Shown: positions 36,231 to 46,176 of the stretch, in pieces
How positions within the stretch are numbered: position 1 is the stretch's first letter
How the letters are laid out: every line of letters begins with the position of its first letter
NCBI GenBank assembly: GCA_032622095.1
Contig: CP136064.1
Span: forward strand, 109,294,004 to 109,358,003
Length of the DNA: 64,000 nucleotides
Source: Siphonodentalium dalli
Lineage: Eukaryota > Mollusca > Scaphopoda > Gadilida > Siphonodentaliidae
Direction: 5' to 3'
Program-made: the position numbers and the translations under genes
Notes under the pieces: generated by a model
What the model saw: only the letters and a program-made list of their open reading frames with translations
Told to the model about the DNA's origin: nothing
Database searches by the model: none

Positions 36231-37790
36231 GAGACTCAGATGAAAATATCGAATGACGATACATAATTATATTTGTAAACACACATTGCAAATAATGTTA
36301 TTGGGGCGAAAAGTCGCAAGACTTTTTCCGTATTATGATGATAATGATGAATACTTATATATTCTCAACCGTCATATTTATATGGGGTGTGATTTATATA
36401 GTGAGCAAGCAAGCAAACATTGATACGTAGCTCATTCGCTATCTTTCTTGGTTGTGTTAGTTTATATATGTGAAGAAAACAATGAATACTCACTTCGATG
36501 TGAGACATATTGTCGCTATTTTCGAGCAAGTTATACGAAGTGCGTTTCCAGCACTGTTACATCGGCAGAAGTTGAATTTAGCAAATTATTTGGATCCAAT
36601 ACACGGGAGAAATTTTCGGTGGAATATTACATTACATGCATAGCATGTATCTATCAACCTGTTTCTCACCAGAACGAGACAAAAAGCAAACAATTTAACT
36701 TGTGTACTACCAAATATGGGCTGTATAGGACTGATGGTTCCGGAGAAGAAGATGTTTTAGTAATCATAATGGAGGGGAAGAGTTAAATCACCACCGTTTG
36801 ACATGGCTATCCCATTTGGATGTTTGTATCAACCCATAGGTCGCCTCGCATATATAAGAGAATGCATTGGCCTCACAATTTTTCATCATTTGTTATTATT
36901 TTTTTTCAATTTTAATAATTTGTTCTTATATTCTATAACAGACTTATTTTGTAGGTTTAATGCCAGGGAATCTTACGTTTTTCATGGGCATCAAAATTAT
37001 TACTATGAATACTTGGTGATAGTTTTTAGTTATAACATATGAATCCTAGTCACATGGCAACTATCCACATGTCCCAAACATGATCTATTCCCATGTTGTT
37101 TTAATATTCTGGAGATTGTTTAAAGTATAGTCGCCGGACAGACTACAGACGACGATTGATAACTATAGTTTCACCCAAGACTTTGTCTCAAGTGAACTAA
37201 AATGATCTTGAAGAATTGTTAACAATTATACTCTGGAGGTCCAAAGAAGGGTACGGGCCGGAATAACAGAACAGGGTGGACTATTGTGCTTAAGCCTTGG
37301 AGAATACGGGCCGGAACAACAGCACATAGTGGCAAATTCCAACATAAAAGAAATTTAGTCTGTTACACTATACCATCAATCATATATATTTATCCAACTC
37401 AAGTGTCCCACCAATAAGTATACAAGACCTCAACTGAGAAACTATCCACGGACCATACTTGTTGAACATATCAAAGAAAGCAACACTGACAGGTTGTATG
37501 AAAGCATAAGGGGAGGAGAGATGTTTAGGGATCGATCACATGCCGAACATGTTATTTTTTCATAGTTGTTATCGAACAGATTTCCACCAACATGTTTGCA
37601 TTTACTTTGCCTGACATGAGTTAAGGCTTAAACAATTATGAATGGTAAGTCTGCAATATAGCCAGTCTGAAAAATTAAGATTCAAAATTGTAAATAAACA
37701 TATCGGTCCCAAAAAAAGCACGATACAGGGTGGGAAAAATCAAAATAATAAGCATACGTGTTAGCTTATTTGGTTCCAAAGATTACTTAC
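36231..37790 (-). other. SLCO intron, no gene seen
   Basis: 36,400-36,550 shares words with 12,180-12,490. 36,848-36,870 carries the inverted TATATAAGAGAATGCATTGG word of the 8,885 repeat. TACGGGCCGGAA occurs twice, at 37,252 and 37,306. The 112-codon plus-strand frame at 36,448-36,786 overlaps repeat words and has no domain. Confidence 0.5.
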
Positions 37791-38001
37791 ATTATCAACC
37801 ATGGTTGAGCACCCAATGTGACACGAAGAATAGTAGGTGTTCCCGTCACTACTGCACGTTGGAAAGAAATCATCACTGTCGCAGCTGCATTCGTTGATAC
37901 ATCCAGTCTGTTCTGTGGTTTTAATCGAGTAAGGCAAGTCAACTTGGTGCCCAGCAATGTTGATGATTGACTTTGAGTCTGTGTGGAAACCACTCAAATA
38001 C
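37791..38001 (-). CDS. SLCO/OATP exon, Kazal-like extracellular domain
   Basis: Acceptor TTCATCGTTAG before 38,001 (one base completes a Lys codon); donor GATAAT|GTAAGT after 37,791 in phase 0. It encodes YLSGFHTDSK, a linker, then the cysteine-rich core: CINECSCDSDDFFPTCSS, DGNTYYSSCHIGC. This is the Kazal-like pattern of the OATP loop between helices 9 and 10 (C-x3-C-x-C ... P-x-C-x3-DG-x-x-Y-x-S-x-C-x3-C). In family members this loop is extracellular and its disulfides are needed for surface expression. Confidence 0.94.
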
Positions 38002-39813
38002 CTAACGATGAACATTTATTATCAATATATTTGTGAGCTCATTTTGCATAACTTGCGAGACATGAACGTTCTCGATTATGAATGTCGACTTGCGTTATAA
38101 AGCATGGTACTAAAGTGCCCATAGTATATAAAGGGTGAACACATGTTTGGCCATATTATATTATAACAAACTAGCTGAAACGGGAGCCTTTACCCCGACG
38201 GATGTTATAAGGCTGTTAGATGTTTCAACATTTTGATTAAAAACCCGGGTTACGACTCCAAATTTAGTTGAATTAGGTCCAGGCGTGGGTGAAAAATCGC
38301 AAACAGACAGACAGATGTTCGGACAGACGGTCGGACATAAATATTCTACAGTTATGTATATAGATATGCTATCCAGTAAGACTCTCATCAAGATAGAAGC
38401 CAATATGTTTCGACTCCCTAACATGCTATGTATAGTCGTAATGTTTTAGCTGAGTTCAGTGAGTTGGTTTCAATTTCCTAAATTGCTCAAAACGACATTT
38501 GTTATAGCGTTGGAAGAATATTTAAAAGTTCAACGTGTTACATGACGAAAAGACACAGATAGGCCCATCTCAATGAAATGGACTCAATAACTCTATTTCT
38601 TCGTTAAATATACCTCAACGGATTTGACATATCATTATTCAAAATCCCATAAGAAAATTGTTGCTCACCCATACATGTAGGTAAATAATACACTGACATT
38701 ACTTCTAATCAATACCACTCGTAATACACATGTATAATACTATCAATACCGCATATGAAGCGCGAATCTCACGGCTATTTGTAACATTTGAGGAAGGTTG
38801 CTCGTATTGGGGCTGTTTCGCACTACTCATGCGTTAAGGGAGTACTCGGTTCGGTGTTGATAATATGTTGGCAATATGTTAACATTGATATGTGTACGAA
38901 TTCGGTGTAGTGGTTGCTTCTTCGTTGGAGAATGGGTGTGAAAAGGTGACACCGTTACGCTGCCACGTGTTATATGACCGACGCAATAATCGACGTAAAG
39001 CACATTGAAATTAATCCGATGTACAATGGATCGATTATTTTTATTTGCGATTTCGGGTTACCACACTCAGCAGCCCTGAAGTCTCACATAATAAATAATG
39101 TTTTACAAATTGATATGCATATACGTTCCTATCAAGTGCCCATAGGAATATAATGAGTGTCTGGAAAGAAGTATCGAATTTTCACGACCGAATGAAAATT
39201 CGGTATTTCTTTTCCAGACACGAATGAGATGTTTCAGGTATTCAAACAAAAACTGTAGATATTCGTTTTATTATATGCACCTTATTATAGCTCGAATTTA
39301 CTACCCTGTGCGGCATTTTTACTTTTAATAGTACAGCAATTTGAAGAATACTTCATACGCACAATTACCTAGAAAAAGCAACAAGACTCGTGCACAGTAA
39401 TGAAACACGGAATCGAAACTAACAAGTTTCCGTGTCAGCACAGAAGAAATAAATAAATTCCACGTGCACAGGCTCCAGCTGCTCAGTGCGTGATAAGTAC
39501 CGGCTAGCCAATCAAAAACGCCGAATTTCGGACGACACATGACTGTCAAGAGTGTCTGTTTCAACTTTACGCGCATGATTTCTTTGGAAAGTTTTTTCGC
39601 TGGTCTTACTTCGAATAAGGTTATGGGTCATAACCGATAAGTCTGCAGACAATTTACTATAACGCGCGGTTATAGAATTTGTCTTCAAACTTTTCGCTCG
39701 CGTAAACCACCGACAGGCTACATTGAAATATAACGAAACCTATACAGCGAAATAACGAAATCGTATTTCACTGTGGCTTCTAAGAGATAGATACATATTT
39801 CTAGGTTTCGGTA
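38002..39813 (-). other. SLCO intron with repeat fragments
   Basis: 38,162-38,360 is a degenerate modular-element copy (CTAGCTGAAACGGGAGCC head, AACAGACAGACAGATG tail). 39,157-39,222 is a hairpin with arms GTGTCTGGAAAGAA and TTCTTTTCCAGACAC and an ATTTTCA/TGAAAAT inner stem. The 83-codon minus-strand frame at 39,325-39,576 has no domain. Confidence 0.55.
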
Positions 39814-40255
39814 GGTTACAATACACCAAATACAAATTAGTAGAGTGATTTCCCCTGGCACTACCAAGATAGGATCAGCATAACATCAGCTGAATGGTCA
39901 ATGATACATGGATGAAAAGTGCACGAAAAAATGCACAAATGTGTTTCCCGTCGAGAAACATCAAATATAACCACATGGTAAATGGTTATGGCTGTGCAAC
40001 TGGCGAATAATTTATGGGAGGTGTTTGTGTTTTTTTCGATGTCATTTTTTTCTCAATTTTAAGGGTAGTGTGACGTTTGTCAAGCTCCAGTGTGATCTAC
40101 CATGTTAACAAGTACTTTTGTGCACATTTCTGTGTGTCTAAAAGGACGTTCTTTAATTTCAAATACCCGTGCAGGGTGAAAGCTTTGCTGCGAATATAGG
40201 CCAGCGGGATTTGTTAACACTGAGGGCTATGTAAATCATTTGGTGTATTGTAACC
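39814..40255. mobile_element. TA-flanked TIR element, 442 bp, twin 1
   Basis: GGTTACAATACACCAAAT at the left is exactly complementary to ATTTGGTGTATTGTAACC at the right (18 bp). TA lies immediately outside both ends (39,812-39,813 and 40,256-40,257), the target site of Tc1/mariner-type elements. It is non-coding. Twin 2 at 41,120 is in the same orientation and nearly identical. Confidence 0.85.
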
Positions 40256-41119
40256 TATAGTGAAAAATTGTCGTTTTTCAGATTTCTGCTCTGAAACAAG
40301 TCCCGTGCTCATTATGCCCATGAAACAAATTGGAAACACAAAGCACGCGATACGACAGCTTATTTGGCGCCGGAGCCGTCCAAAAAAATTACAAATTAGC
40401 CCCTCTGATGCTATTTCTGCTTCTCGTTGCAGAACCGAAAATTACCATTTTCGACCTATTTTTGGGCCCAATGGTGTCCCTTTAATGAATGTGAGACCAT
40501 ATTTGTTGGCGTCCGACATCCTAGATGAACGACAAGGCAGATTTGTCGGGTTTGGGCACGACATGAGAGTAAAGCGTGACGTCAGATGGACCAAACCCTA
40601 AAATATGATGCAAAATCGGACCCGATTCGGGTCAAACTAAGTTGAATTGCTCCTGTTAGATGACAGGTTGACAAAAAAGCCTACCATGGAAGTTTGTAGA
40701 AATGGTTCGACTATCCAACGCGCACAAATTTCGGCCAATAAATATATTCTTGTGACGGGACAATTTTGATTTTCTGTCGATTTTTTGCGAAAATTGTGTA
40801 GGTGCGCCCAATGTGAAACCTAAGTGCGCCCAATTCGCCTAGCGAATCGTATGGCATATTTTCTGGAAGTGGTATCTACAAGCTATCAGATCGACAACCT
40901 GTATGTACATCGTCATTGTTTACTTTGCCAATATTCAGCTAAAATGAAAAAAAATTGACATTCAAGTCAAAGTATTTTTTTGCAAATTCAGCTATGGGTG
41001 GTGCCAAAAAAGGGTTAATAAAGTAAGAACACAGACATATTTATTTTAACGTGGGTATATAAATGGACGCAATATAACATCATTTGGGCGACTTTCTTTA
41101 CCTTCCAGTGATCACTATA
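40256..41119. other. 864-bp segment between twin TIR elements
   Basis: Unique in the window. Its own edges are inverted: TATAGTG at 40,256-40,262 and CACTATA at 41,113-41,119. A plus-strand frame of 113 codons (40,260-40,601) carries no recognised domain. GTGCGCCCAA occurs twice near 40,802 and 40,823. Confidence 0.55.
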
Positions 41120-41570
41120 GGTTACAAAATACCAAATACAAATTAGTAGAGTGATTTCCCCTGGCACTACCAAGCTAGGATCATCATAAAAAAAATTCTG
41201 GCAGCTGAATGGTCAATGATACATGGATGAAAAGTGCACGAAAAAATGCACAAATGTGTTTCCCGTCGAGAAACATAAAATACAACCACATGGTAAATGG
41301 TTATGACTGTGCAACTGGCGAATAATTTATGGGAGGTGTTTGTATTTTGTTCGATGTCATTTTTTTCTCAATTTTAACGGTAGTGTGACGTTTGTCAAGC
41401 TCCAGTGTGAGCTACCATGTTAACAAGTACTTTTGTGCACATTTCTGTGTGTCTAAAAGGACGTTCTTTAATTTCAAATACTCGTGCAGGGTGAAAGCTT
41501 TGCTGCGAATATAGGCCAGCGGGATTTGTTAACACTGAGGCCTATGTAAATCATTTGGTGTATTGTAACC
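41120..41570. mobile_element. TIR element, 451 bp, twin 2
   Basis: A direct repeat of 39,814-40,255 with few changes (an AAAATTCTGG-type insertion near 41,193). The left end is GGTTACAAAATACCAAAT with TA outside; the right end is ATTTGGTGTATTGTAACC without an adjacent TA. Confidence 0.82.
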
Positions 41571-41757
41571 GGTAATTTCTCGCTATTTTATAGGCAAGTA
41601 TATATATAATAAAACAAATTCTTGAACATTAGAATTCTTGTATTGAGTGTTATAATTAGTCCTAAATGGATTTATTTGATGCGATGTTTACATCTACCGC
41701 TCCTATATGTTTATACTCCGATTGCAGTGCGTGAAATGTAATCAGATATAAACTCAC
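41571..41757 (-). other. SLCO intron end
   Basis: Short AT-rich stretch between the twin element and the exon. No feature. Confidence 0.5.
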
Positions 41758-41938
41758 TTTGACCGGTTGATGACTGGGTTGGGGCAGCCGAATATAAATC
41801 CAAGACACACCAGTGCTGCCATAATAAAGTTGCAGGCTGCTGCCATTTTCAATCCACTAAGAGGAGACATCTTGGCTTTGTGGGAGATAAACCCTCCCAA
41901 AAATATTCCAATTGACAGGGAAACAACATTTGTTGAAC
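41758..41938 (-). CDS. SLCO/OATP exon, helices about 8-9
   Basis: Acceptor TTTTTTCACAG before 41,938, entering with two bases; donor TCAAA|GTGAGT-type after 41,758, leaving two bases. Peptide: (G)STNVVSLSIGIFLGGFIS, a short basic loop HKAKMSPLSG, then LKMAAACNFIMAALVCLGFI and FGCPNP. A Gly-rich helix, then K-x-S/P, then a second helix ending in GC-P-N is the standard OATP order. Confidence 0.92.
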
Positions 41939-42755
41939 CTGTGAAAAAAACTAAGGTTTAACCTAGACAAAATTTGTACAGAAATGGTTTAACTTTTTTT
42001 CGAAGCAATGGACAATTGCAATGAACAAATAAAAAGTTCGCGACGAGATCTGTGAGCAACTTTCCGCAACGACGTATTTATTGCAGGTACCCAAAATGGG
42101 CAAATTTCGGAATTGATTACGGGATATGGTTGATTGTATAGAGCATATTTTGCGGTATTTTAATAACGGAATGGCCACATGTTATACCACAGTAGTTACA
42201 AATGATCACTCTTGTCACTATATAGTATCAACATCGATGGAATCGTCGAGTCCAGTCACGAGTCCATTAACCGATTAAAACACAGTTTTATAATATACAA
42301 GGAGACAGTACATTTATACAGATGAAACGTTATTATAAATCTGGATAAATGAGACGTATTTGAACGTTTTTCTTAGTCCTTAGCTGACAACAAAACCACA
42401 CCCCTTGACACAGCTCGCGTGAGTGGAAATTGAATGTGAACACAATAGGCACAATAACACGTGGTACAACTTTGTTCGAAACTTTGTTTGCCACAGCCAG
42501 AAGTTTCATTATTTAATTATTTTATAACATATATGTTTTGGATGTTTTATACACATAATGGCTTTTTCTCCATTCATTCAGATTAGCCAAAGACAGAGAG
42601 AATAACAACTTTAGAAAAAATAACGGTATGTATATCTTCTCAACAGCATGCACCAGTTTGCCTTGTACACATCAGGATACAGCAATATCCTAACAAATTA
42701 GCAGGATCACTTAACCAGGAGTGATTACGAGAACATGATACATGAAAGTACTCAC
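41939..42755 (-). other. SLCO intron, no other feature
   Basis: About 0.8 kb of AT-rich sequence without repeats that I can name. Confidence 0.55.
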
Positions 42756-42920
42756 CTATGAGTAGATTAGCTCTCCACGAAGGCATTATGAACTGGGTTT
42801 CTATATATTTTGCAAGGAATGATACTTGACCAGAAATATGAAGGCTTGAGACCATTCTAGCTGCGGCTACCGTCAGAAATACTGGGTTCTTCATCACCCG
42901 TATGATGGCCTCTAAAAATC
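42756..42920 (-). CDS. SLCO/OATP exon, helix about 7
   Basis: Acceptor TTTCTTTTTGTAG before 42,920 and donor CATAG|GTGAGT after 42,756. It enters with two bases and leaves with one. Peptide FLEAIIRVMKNPVFLTVAAA, then SGQVSFLAKYIETQF. The words KNPVF and F-x-KYIETQF are among the most conserved in the OATP family. This is the most 5' exon I can find; the preceding GAWW signature at helix 6 is not in the window by inspection. Confidence 0.92.
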
Positions 42921-43800
42921 CTACAAAAAGAAATGTTTCCATGGGCATAAATTATCTCTGATGAAGTTCCAAGTCAGGATACAGGCTGAATAATTAAACC
43001 ATCTTTGTGGCCTGAGTCGCAACAGAAACATGGTACATTTTGTATGCGCAGAATACGCAAATGACGCTTTTGCCGCGCGATACAAATATGCACGGTGGGG
43101 AATCACGTGGTTTCGAGGTTGGTGGGTACCACGCATTCAAACTGTGCACACGCACAAAAACATAATATATGAGAAACTGACGCAAAACATAGAATGTTGA
43201 CTGTTATGAACATAATTTATGCTAGTTTATTTTTAAAACAAGTTAACACCATATTTGTTCGGAAATAGTTTTCTATAACATTCTGACTAAAGTTGCCAGT
43301 CGGAGACCATACATCTAGGAATCCTTCGGCTGACAACTTTGGTCAGAATGTTAGAGCAAACTGTGAGTTTGGACACAAATGAGGTATCAGCATGCTTGAA
43401 AATATAATAGCATATTCTTGTACTGCCAAAATACTATGTACTATATCATTATCCTAGATCATTACCCTTTTCCCCGTGTCTGCATGGTCGCGTTTGCGAT
43501 CGCCTTGGCCATTTTGAATGCGTGATATATACTCATCAACTCGAAACCACGTGATTCCCTCGGTGTATATATGTATTTGTCGCACATGCCGCGCGACAAA
43601 CGCCGTGTGGAAGGGCTCTAAACTACCAACAACACCTGTGTTTTTTTGTGAATTGAATTGAATTGCTTTATTTCACTCAATCATATAAATTGTATGAGAT
43701 ACAGAGTGAAAAACGTATATACAGAGCTATGTACACAATGTTAGTATGGCCTTTGCGTTTGGCGTTCGAGGTCCGTAAGTGTCATTCGTCGTGTTCTACG

Positions 43801-43835
<35 letters not shown>

Positions 43836-44230
43836 TTCACCATCGTCATCATCATCATCACCACCACCATCATCACCATCATCATCAATCATCTTCGTCG
43901 TCGTCGCCTTCGTCGTAATCATCATCCTCATTGCCATCATCATCATCATCGTCGTCGACGTCGTCGTCGTGATACCAGTGTCGCAAAAAATTAACTCTTA
44001 TAAAACCATGCAGCACATACAGGTATCGATGGTTGTAAAAAGCAAGAGCAATACATGTATATTCAGAGGGTGGTGTATATCTCAGATGGCGGACCTGTAC
44101 CGACTATTACGTTTCACTTAGCGTGCTCCATTGTATTTCACTCAATTGTCGTTTAATGATTATGTATCTATAGGCACACATGTATTACTGTTAACTTGAC
44201 TTATAATAAATTGTGTTTAATTGCGTATAC
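42921..44230. repeat. SLCO upstream intron or flank: hairpin and (TCA)n tract
   Basis: 43,275-43,355 is an inverted repeat (TAACATTCTGACTAAAGTTG and complement CAACTTTGGTCAGAATGTTA). Near 43,650 is GAATTGAATTGAATTGCTTT, then a T-rich word that could be a retroposon tail. 43,799-43,972 is an imperfect TCA/TCG trinucleotide tract that creates long Ser- or Ile-rich open frames. No host exon was found. Confidence 0.55.
44227..44230. other. putative 4-bp target duplication, left copy
   Basis: ATAC directly precedes the first base of the palindrome and recurs directly after its last base at 52,439-52,442. Four bases can match by chance. Confidence 0.5.
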
Positions 44231-44324
44231 AAGTAGTATGGGAGGCTCGTTAGGTTCACATCTAAAAATAGATTTTATGGGGGTAAAATTGTTTGTACTA
44301 AAATATTCCCAAAAAAAAAATTCA

Positions 44325-44521
44325 AAACCCAAAACTTCCAAAATTTCAAAAACTTCCAAAATTTCAAAAACTTCCAAAATTTCAAAAACTCCAAAAATTT
44401 CCAAAATTTCCAAAATTTCCAAAACTTACAAAATTTCCAAAACTCCAAAAATTTCCAAAACTTCCAAAATTTCAAAAATTTCAAAAACTTCCAAAATTTC
44501 AAAAACTTCCAAAATTTCAAT
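44325..44521. repeat. sub-terminal 18-bp array, left arm
   Basis: About eleven imperfect copies of AAAACTTCCAAAATTTCA and shortened variants. Open frames with K-I-S-K-T or N-F-K-N-F repeats on either strand come from this tract. Confidence 0.85.
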
Positions 44522-44726
44522 ATAATGAAGATGACGAGCAACCAATTTTCGACTGGCCTGAGGCATTACGTTATGGAATGAATAACGACAGCGGATCAGA
44601 ATGCATACATATAGTACGTCACTTGGACATTTTATCAGTTTATCACGTGATCACTAAATGTGGCAATCGGGTATCCACCGATGCCTGCAATGTATTATTT
44701 ATAATAATTGGACTCATTGATCTCAC

Positions 44727-46020
44727 GTAAATAATACTCTTAGTTGTTCCAATAAAATAGTTATCAAATTCGATCACCAATAGATTTGACTGTGGAATGT
44801 AATGACCTTTAACTTATTTATCGATCTAAAGGGACACTCATTATGAATGAATGTTAACAATACAAGCGCACGAATGAAGAGCGTTGAACATATACGAAAT
44901 TACTACACGAATGAATTGAAATTTATATTTCACATCTTACCAACAACAGCTATAGACATAGGCATAGTGTTATACAGTCTTTTATGTACCAACGCTATGA
45001 CATAAACACTCAATAATTGAAGTTACTTCGGTGTCATTGTTATAACAACATTACGTAATAACCACTTATCTCCCCACATTCATACTTACACTCATAGATA
45101 CACGTAAATAATACTCTTAGTTGTTCCAATAAAATAGTTATCAAATTCGATCACCAATAGATTTGACTGTGGAATATAATGACCTTTAACTTATTTATCG
45201 ATCTATGTTAGAACATGGTCTTAACAAAAAACTTGACCATAAAAAAAATTACCTTACATTTATGCATGAATCTAATTAGACCATGCGTAAATATTGTCAG
45301 CTTATCGTCTGATGAGCAAATCCGATGTTTATCAAAAATAGTACAACTTCCAGTTGGTAATAACTCTTACGAATGAAGAGCGTTGAATATATACGAAATT
45401 ACTACACGAATGAACTGAAATTTATATTTCACATCTTACCAACAACAGATACAGACATAGTCATAGTGTTATACTGTATTACATGTACCCATGCTATGAC
45501 ATCATTAGAAGGGGCAATACACTCAGGGAGTTAAAGTGACACGAAACAAGGGACGTCATGTAATATTGGTGTTTGAATCTTAAAGGAACACAAGACACTC
45601 TAAAGGGACACTCATTATGAATGAATGTTAACAATACAAGCGCACGAAAGAAGAGCGTTGAACATATACGAAATTACTACACGAATGAATTGAACCTTGA
45701 AATTTATATTTCACATCTTACCAACAACAGCTACAGACATAATCATAGTGTTATACTGTCTTGCATGCACACACGCTATGACATCATTAAAGGCGGACAA
45801 TCCACTCACGGTGTGACAACAGATACAGACATAGGCATAGTGTTATACTGTCTTGCATGTACACACGCTATGACATCATTAAAGGAACACAAGACACTCA
45901 TTATGAATGAATGTTAACAATAAACGCACCGGTGTTTGAATATTAAAGGAACACAATACACTCATTATGAATGAATGTTAACAATACAAGCGCAGTGGTT
46001 GAAAGTTAAAATGACACAGA
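44727..46020. repeat. internal repeated blocks, left arm
   Basis: Block A (TAAATAATACTCTTAGTTGT to TTTATCGATCTA) occurs at 44,728-44,828 and 45,105-45,206. Block B (CACTCATTATGAATGAATGT, then GAAGAGCGTTGAA, ATTACTACACGAATGAA, ACATAGTCATAGTGTTATAC and GCTATGACATCATTA) occurs fully or partly from 44,834, 45,371, 45,607 and 45,817. Short copies of its start are at 45,896 and 45,960. The 98-codon plus-strand frame at 45,621-45,917 lies in block B. Confidence 0.75.
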
Positions 46021-46165
46021 ACAATATTTAAAGTTCAAATTTTCGGGCACTTAATGCGCCTTTTATCATTACGTATCGTTTCTCACTCTACAATTCCCAA
46101 TAATCCACTCACTCTCTCCCCGCTTATAGATATATAACGAAAACGAGAATATCATGTTGATGAAG

Positions 46166-46171
46166 TTTATT
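46166..46171 (-). terminator. polyadenylation signal, left ATPase gene
   Basis: AATAAA on the minus strand five bases after the stop codon of the left-arm gene; it mirrors 50,425-50,430. Confidence 0.6.
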
Positions 46172-46176
46172 GAAAT

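Larger units (their letters stand above)
20161..42920 (-). other. SLCO/OATP transporter gene, 3' half (six exons)
   Basis: Six exons (42,920-42,756; 41,938-41,758; 38,001-37,791; 28,901-28,747; 25,671-25,607; 20,595-20,282) join with matching phases (1, 2, 0, 2, 1) and give about 363 residues of an organic anion transporting polypeptide. Members are 12-helix plasma membrane carriers that exchange bile salts, steroid conjugates, eicosanoids and other amphipathic anions. The exons cover roughly helix 7 to the C-terminus, including the large Kazal-like extracellular loop. Family members are usually about 650-720 residues, so the first half is missing. Its exons should lie above 42,920, and I found none up to 64,000. 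Introns are long (0.8-9.2 kb) and full of MITEs and minisatellites. The 8.2-kb palindrome lies 1.3 kb upstream of the first exon seen, plausibly in an upstream intron. Confidence 0.9.

Noticed and set aside
36448-36786. 112-codon plus-strand frame with several cysteines
   Set aside because: The start shares repeat words with 12,180-12,490, with no domain, and the splice context is weak.
39814-41570. LTR retrotransposon with 440-bp LTRs
   Set aside because: The two direct repeats have their own exact terminal inverted repeats and TA flanks, the inner segment is under 0.9 kb, and there is no gag or pol sequence or primer-binding site that I can see.
43663-44121. 152-codon plus-strand frame with a long Ser run
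   Set aside because: It is the translation of a TCA/TCG trinucleotide tract; the other frames of the tract are open too (Ile-rich). No domain outside the run.
44196-44541. Long frames with K-I-S-K-T and N-F-K-N-F repeats on both strands
   Set aside because: They follow from the 18-bp sub-terminal array, which is open in most frames; mirrored at 52,015-52,447.
45621-45917. 98-codon frame within the arm, mirrored at 50,679-50,975
   Set aside because: It runs through tandem repeated blocks and contains their repeated peptide; conservation is that of the arm.
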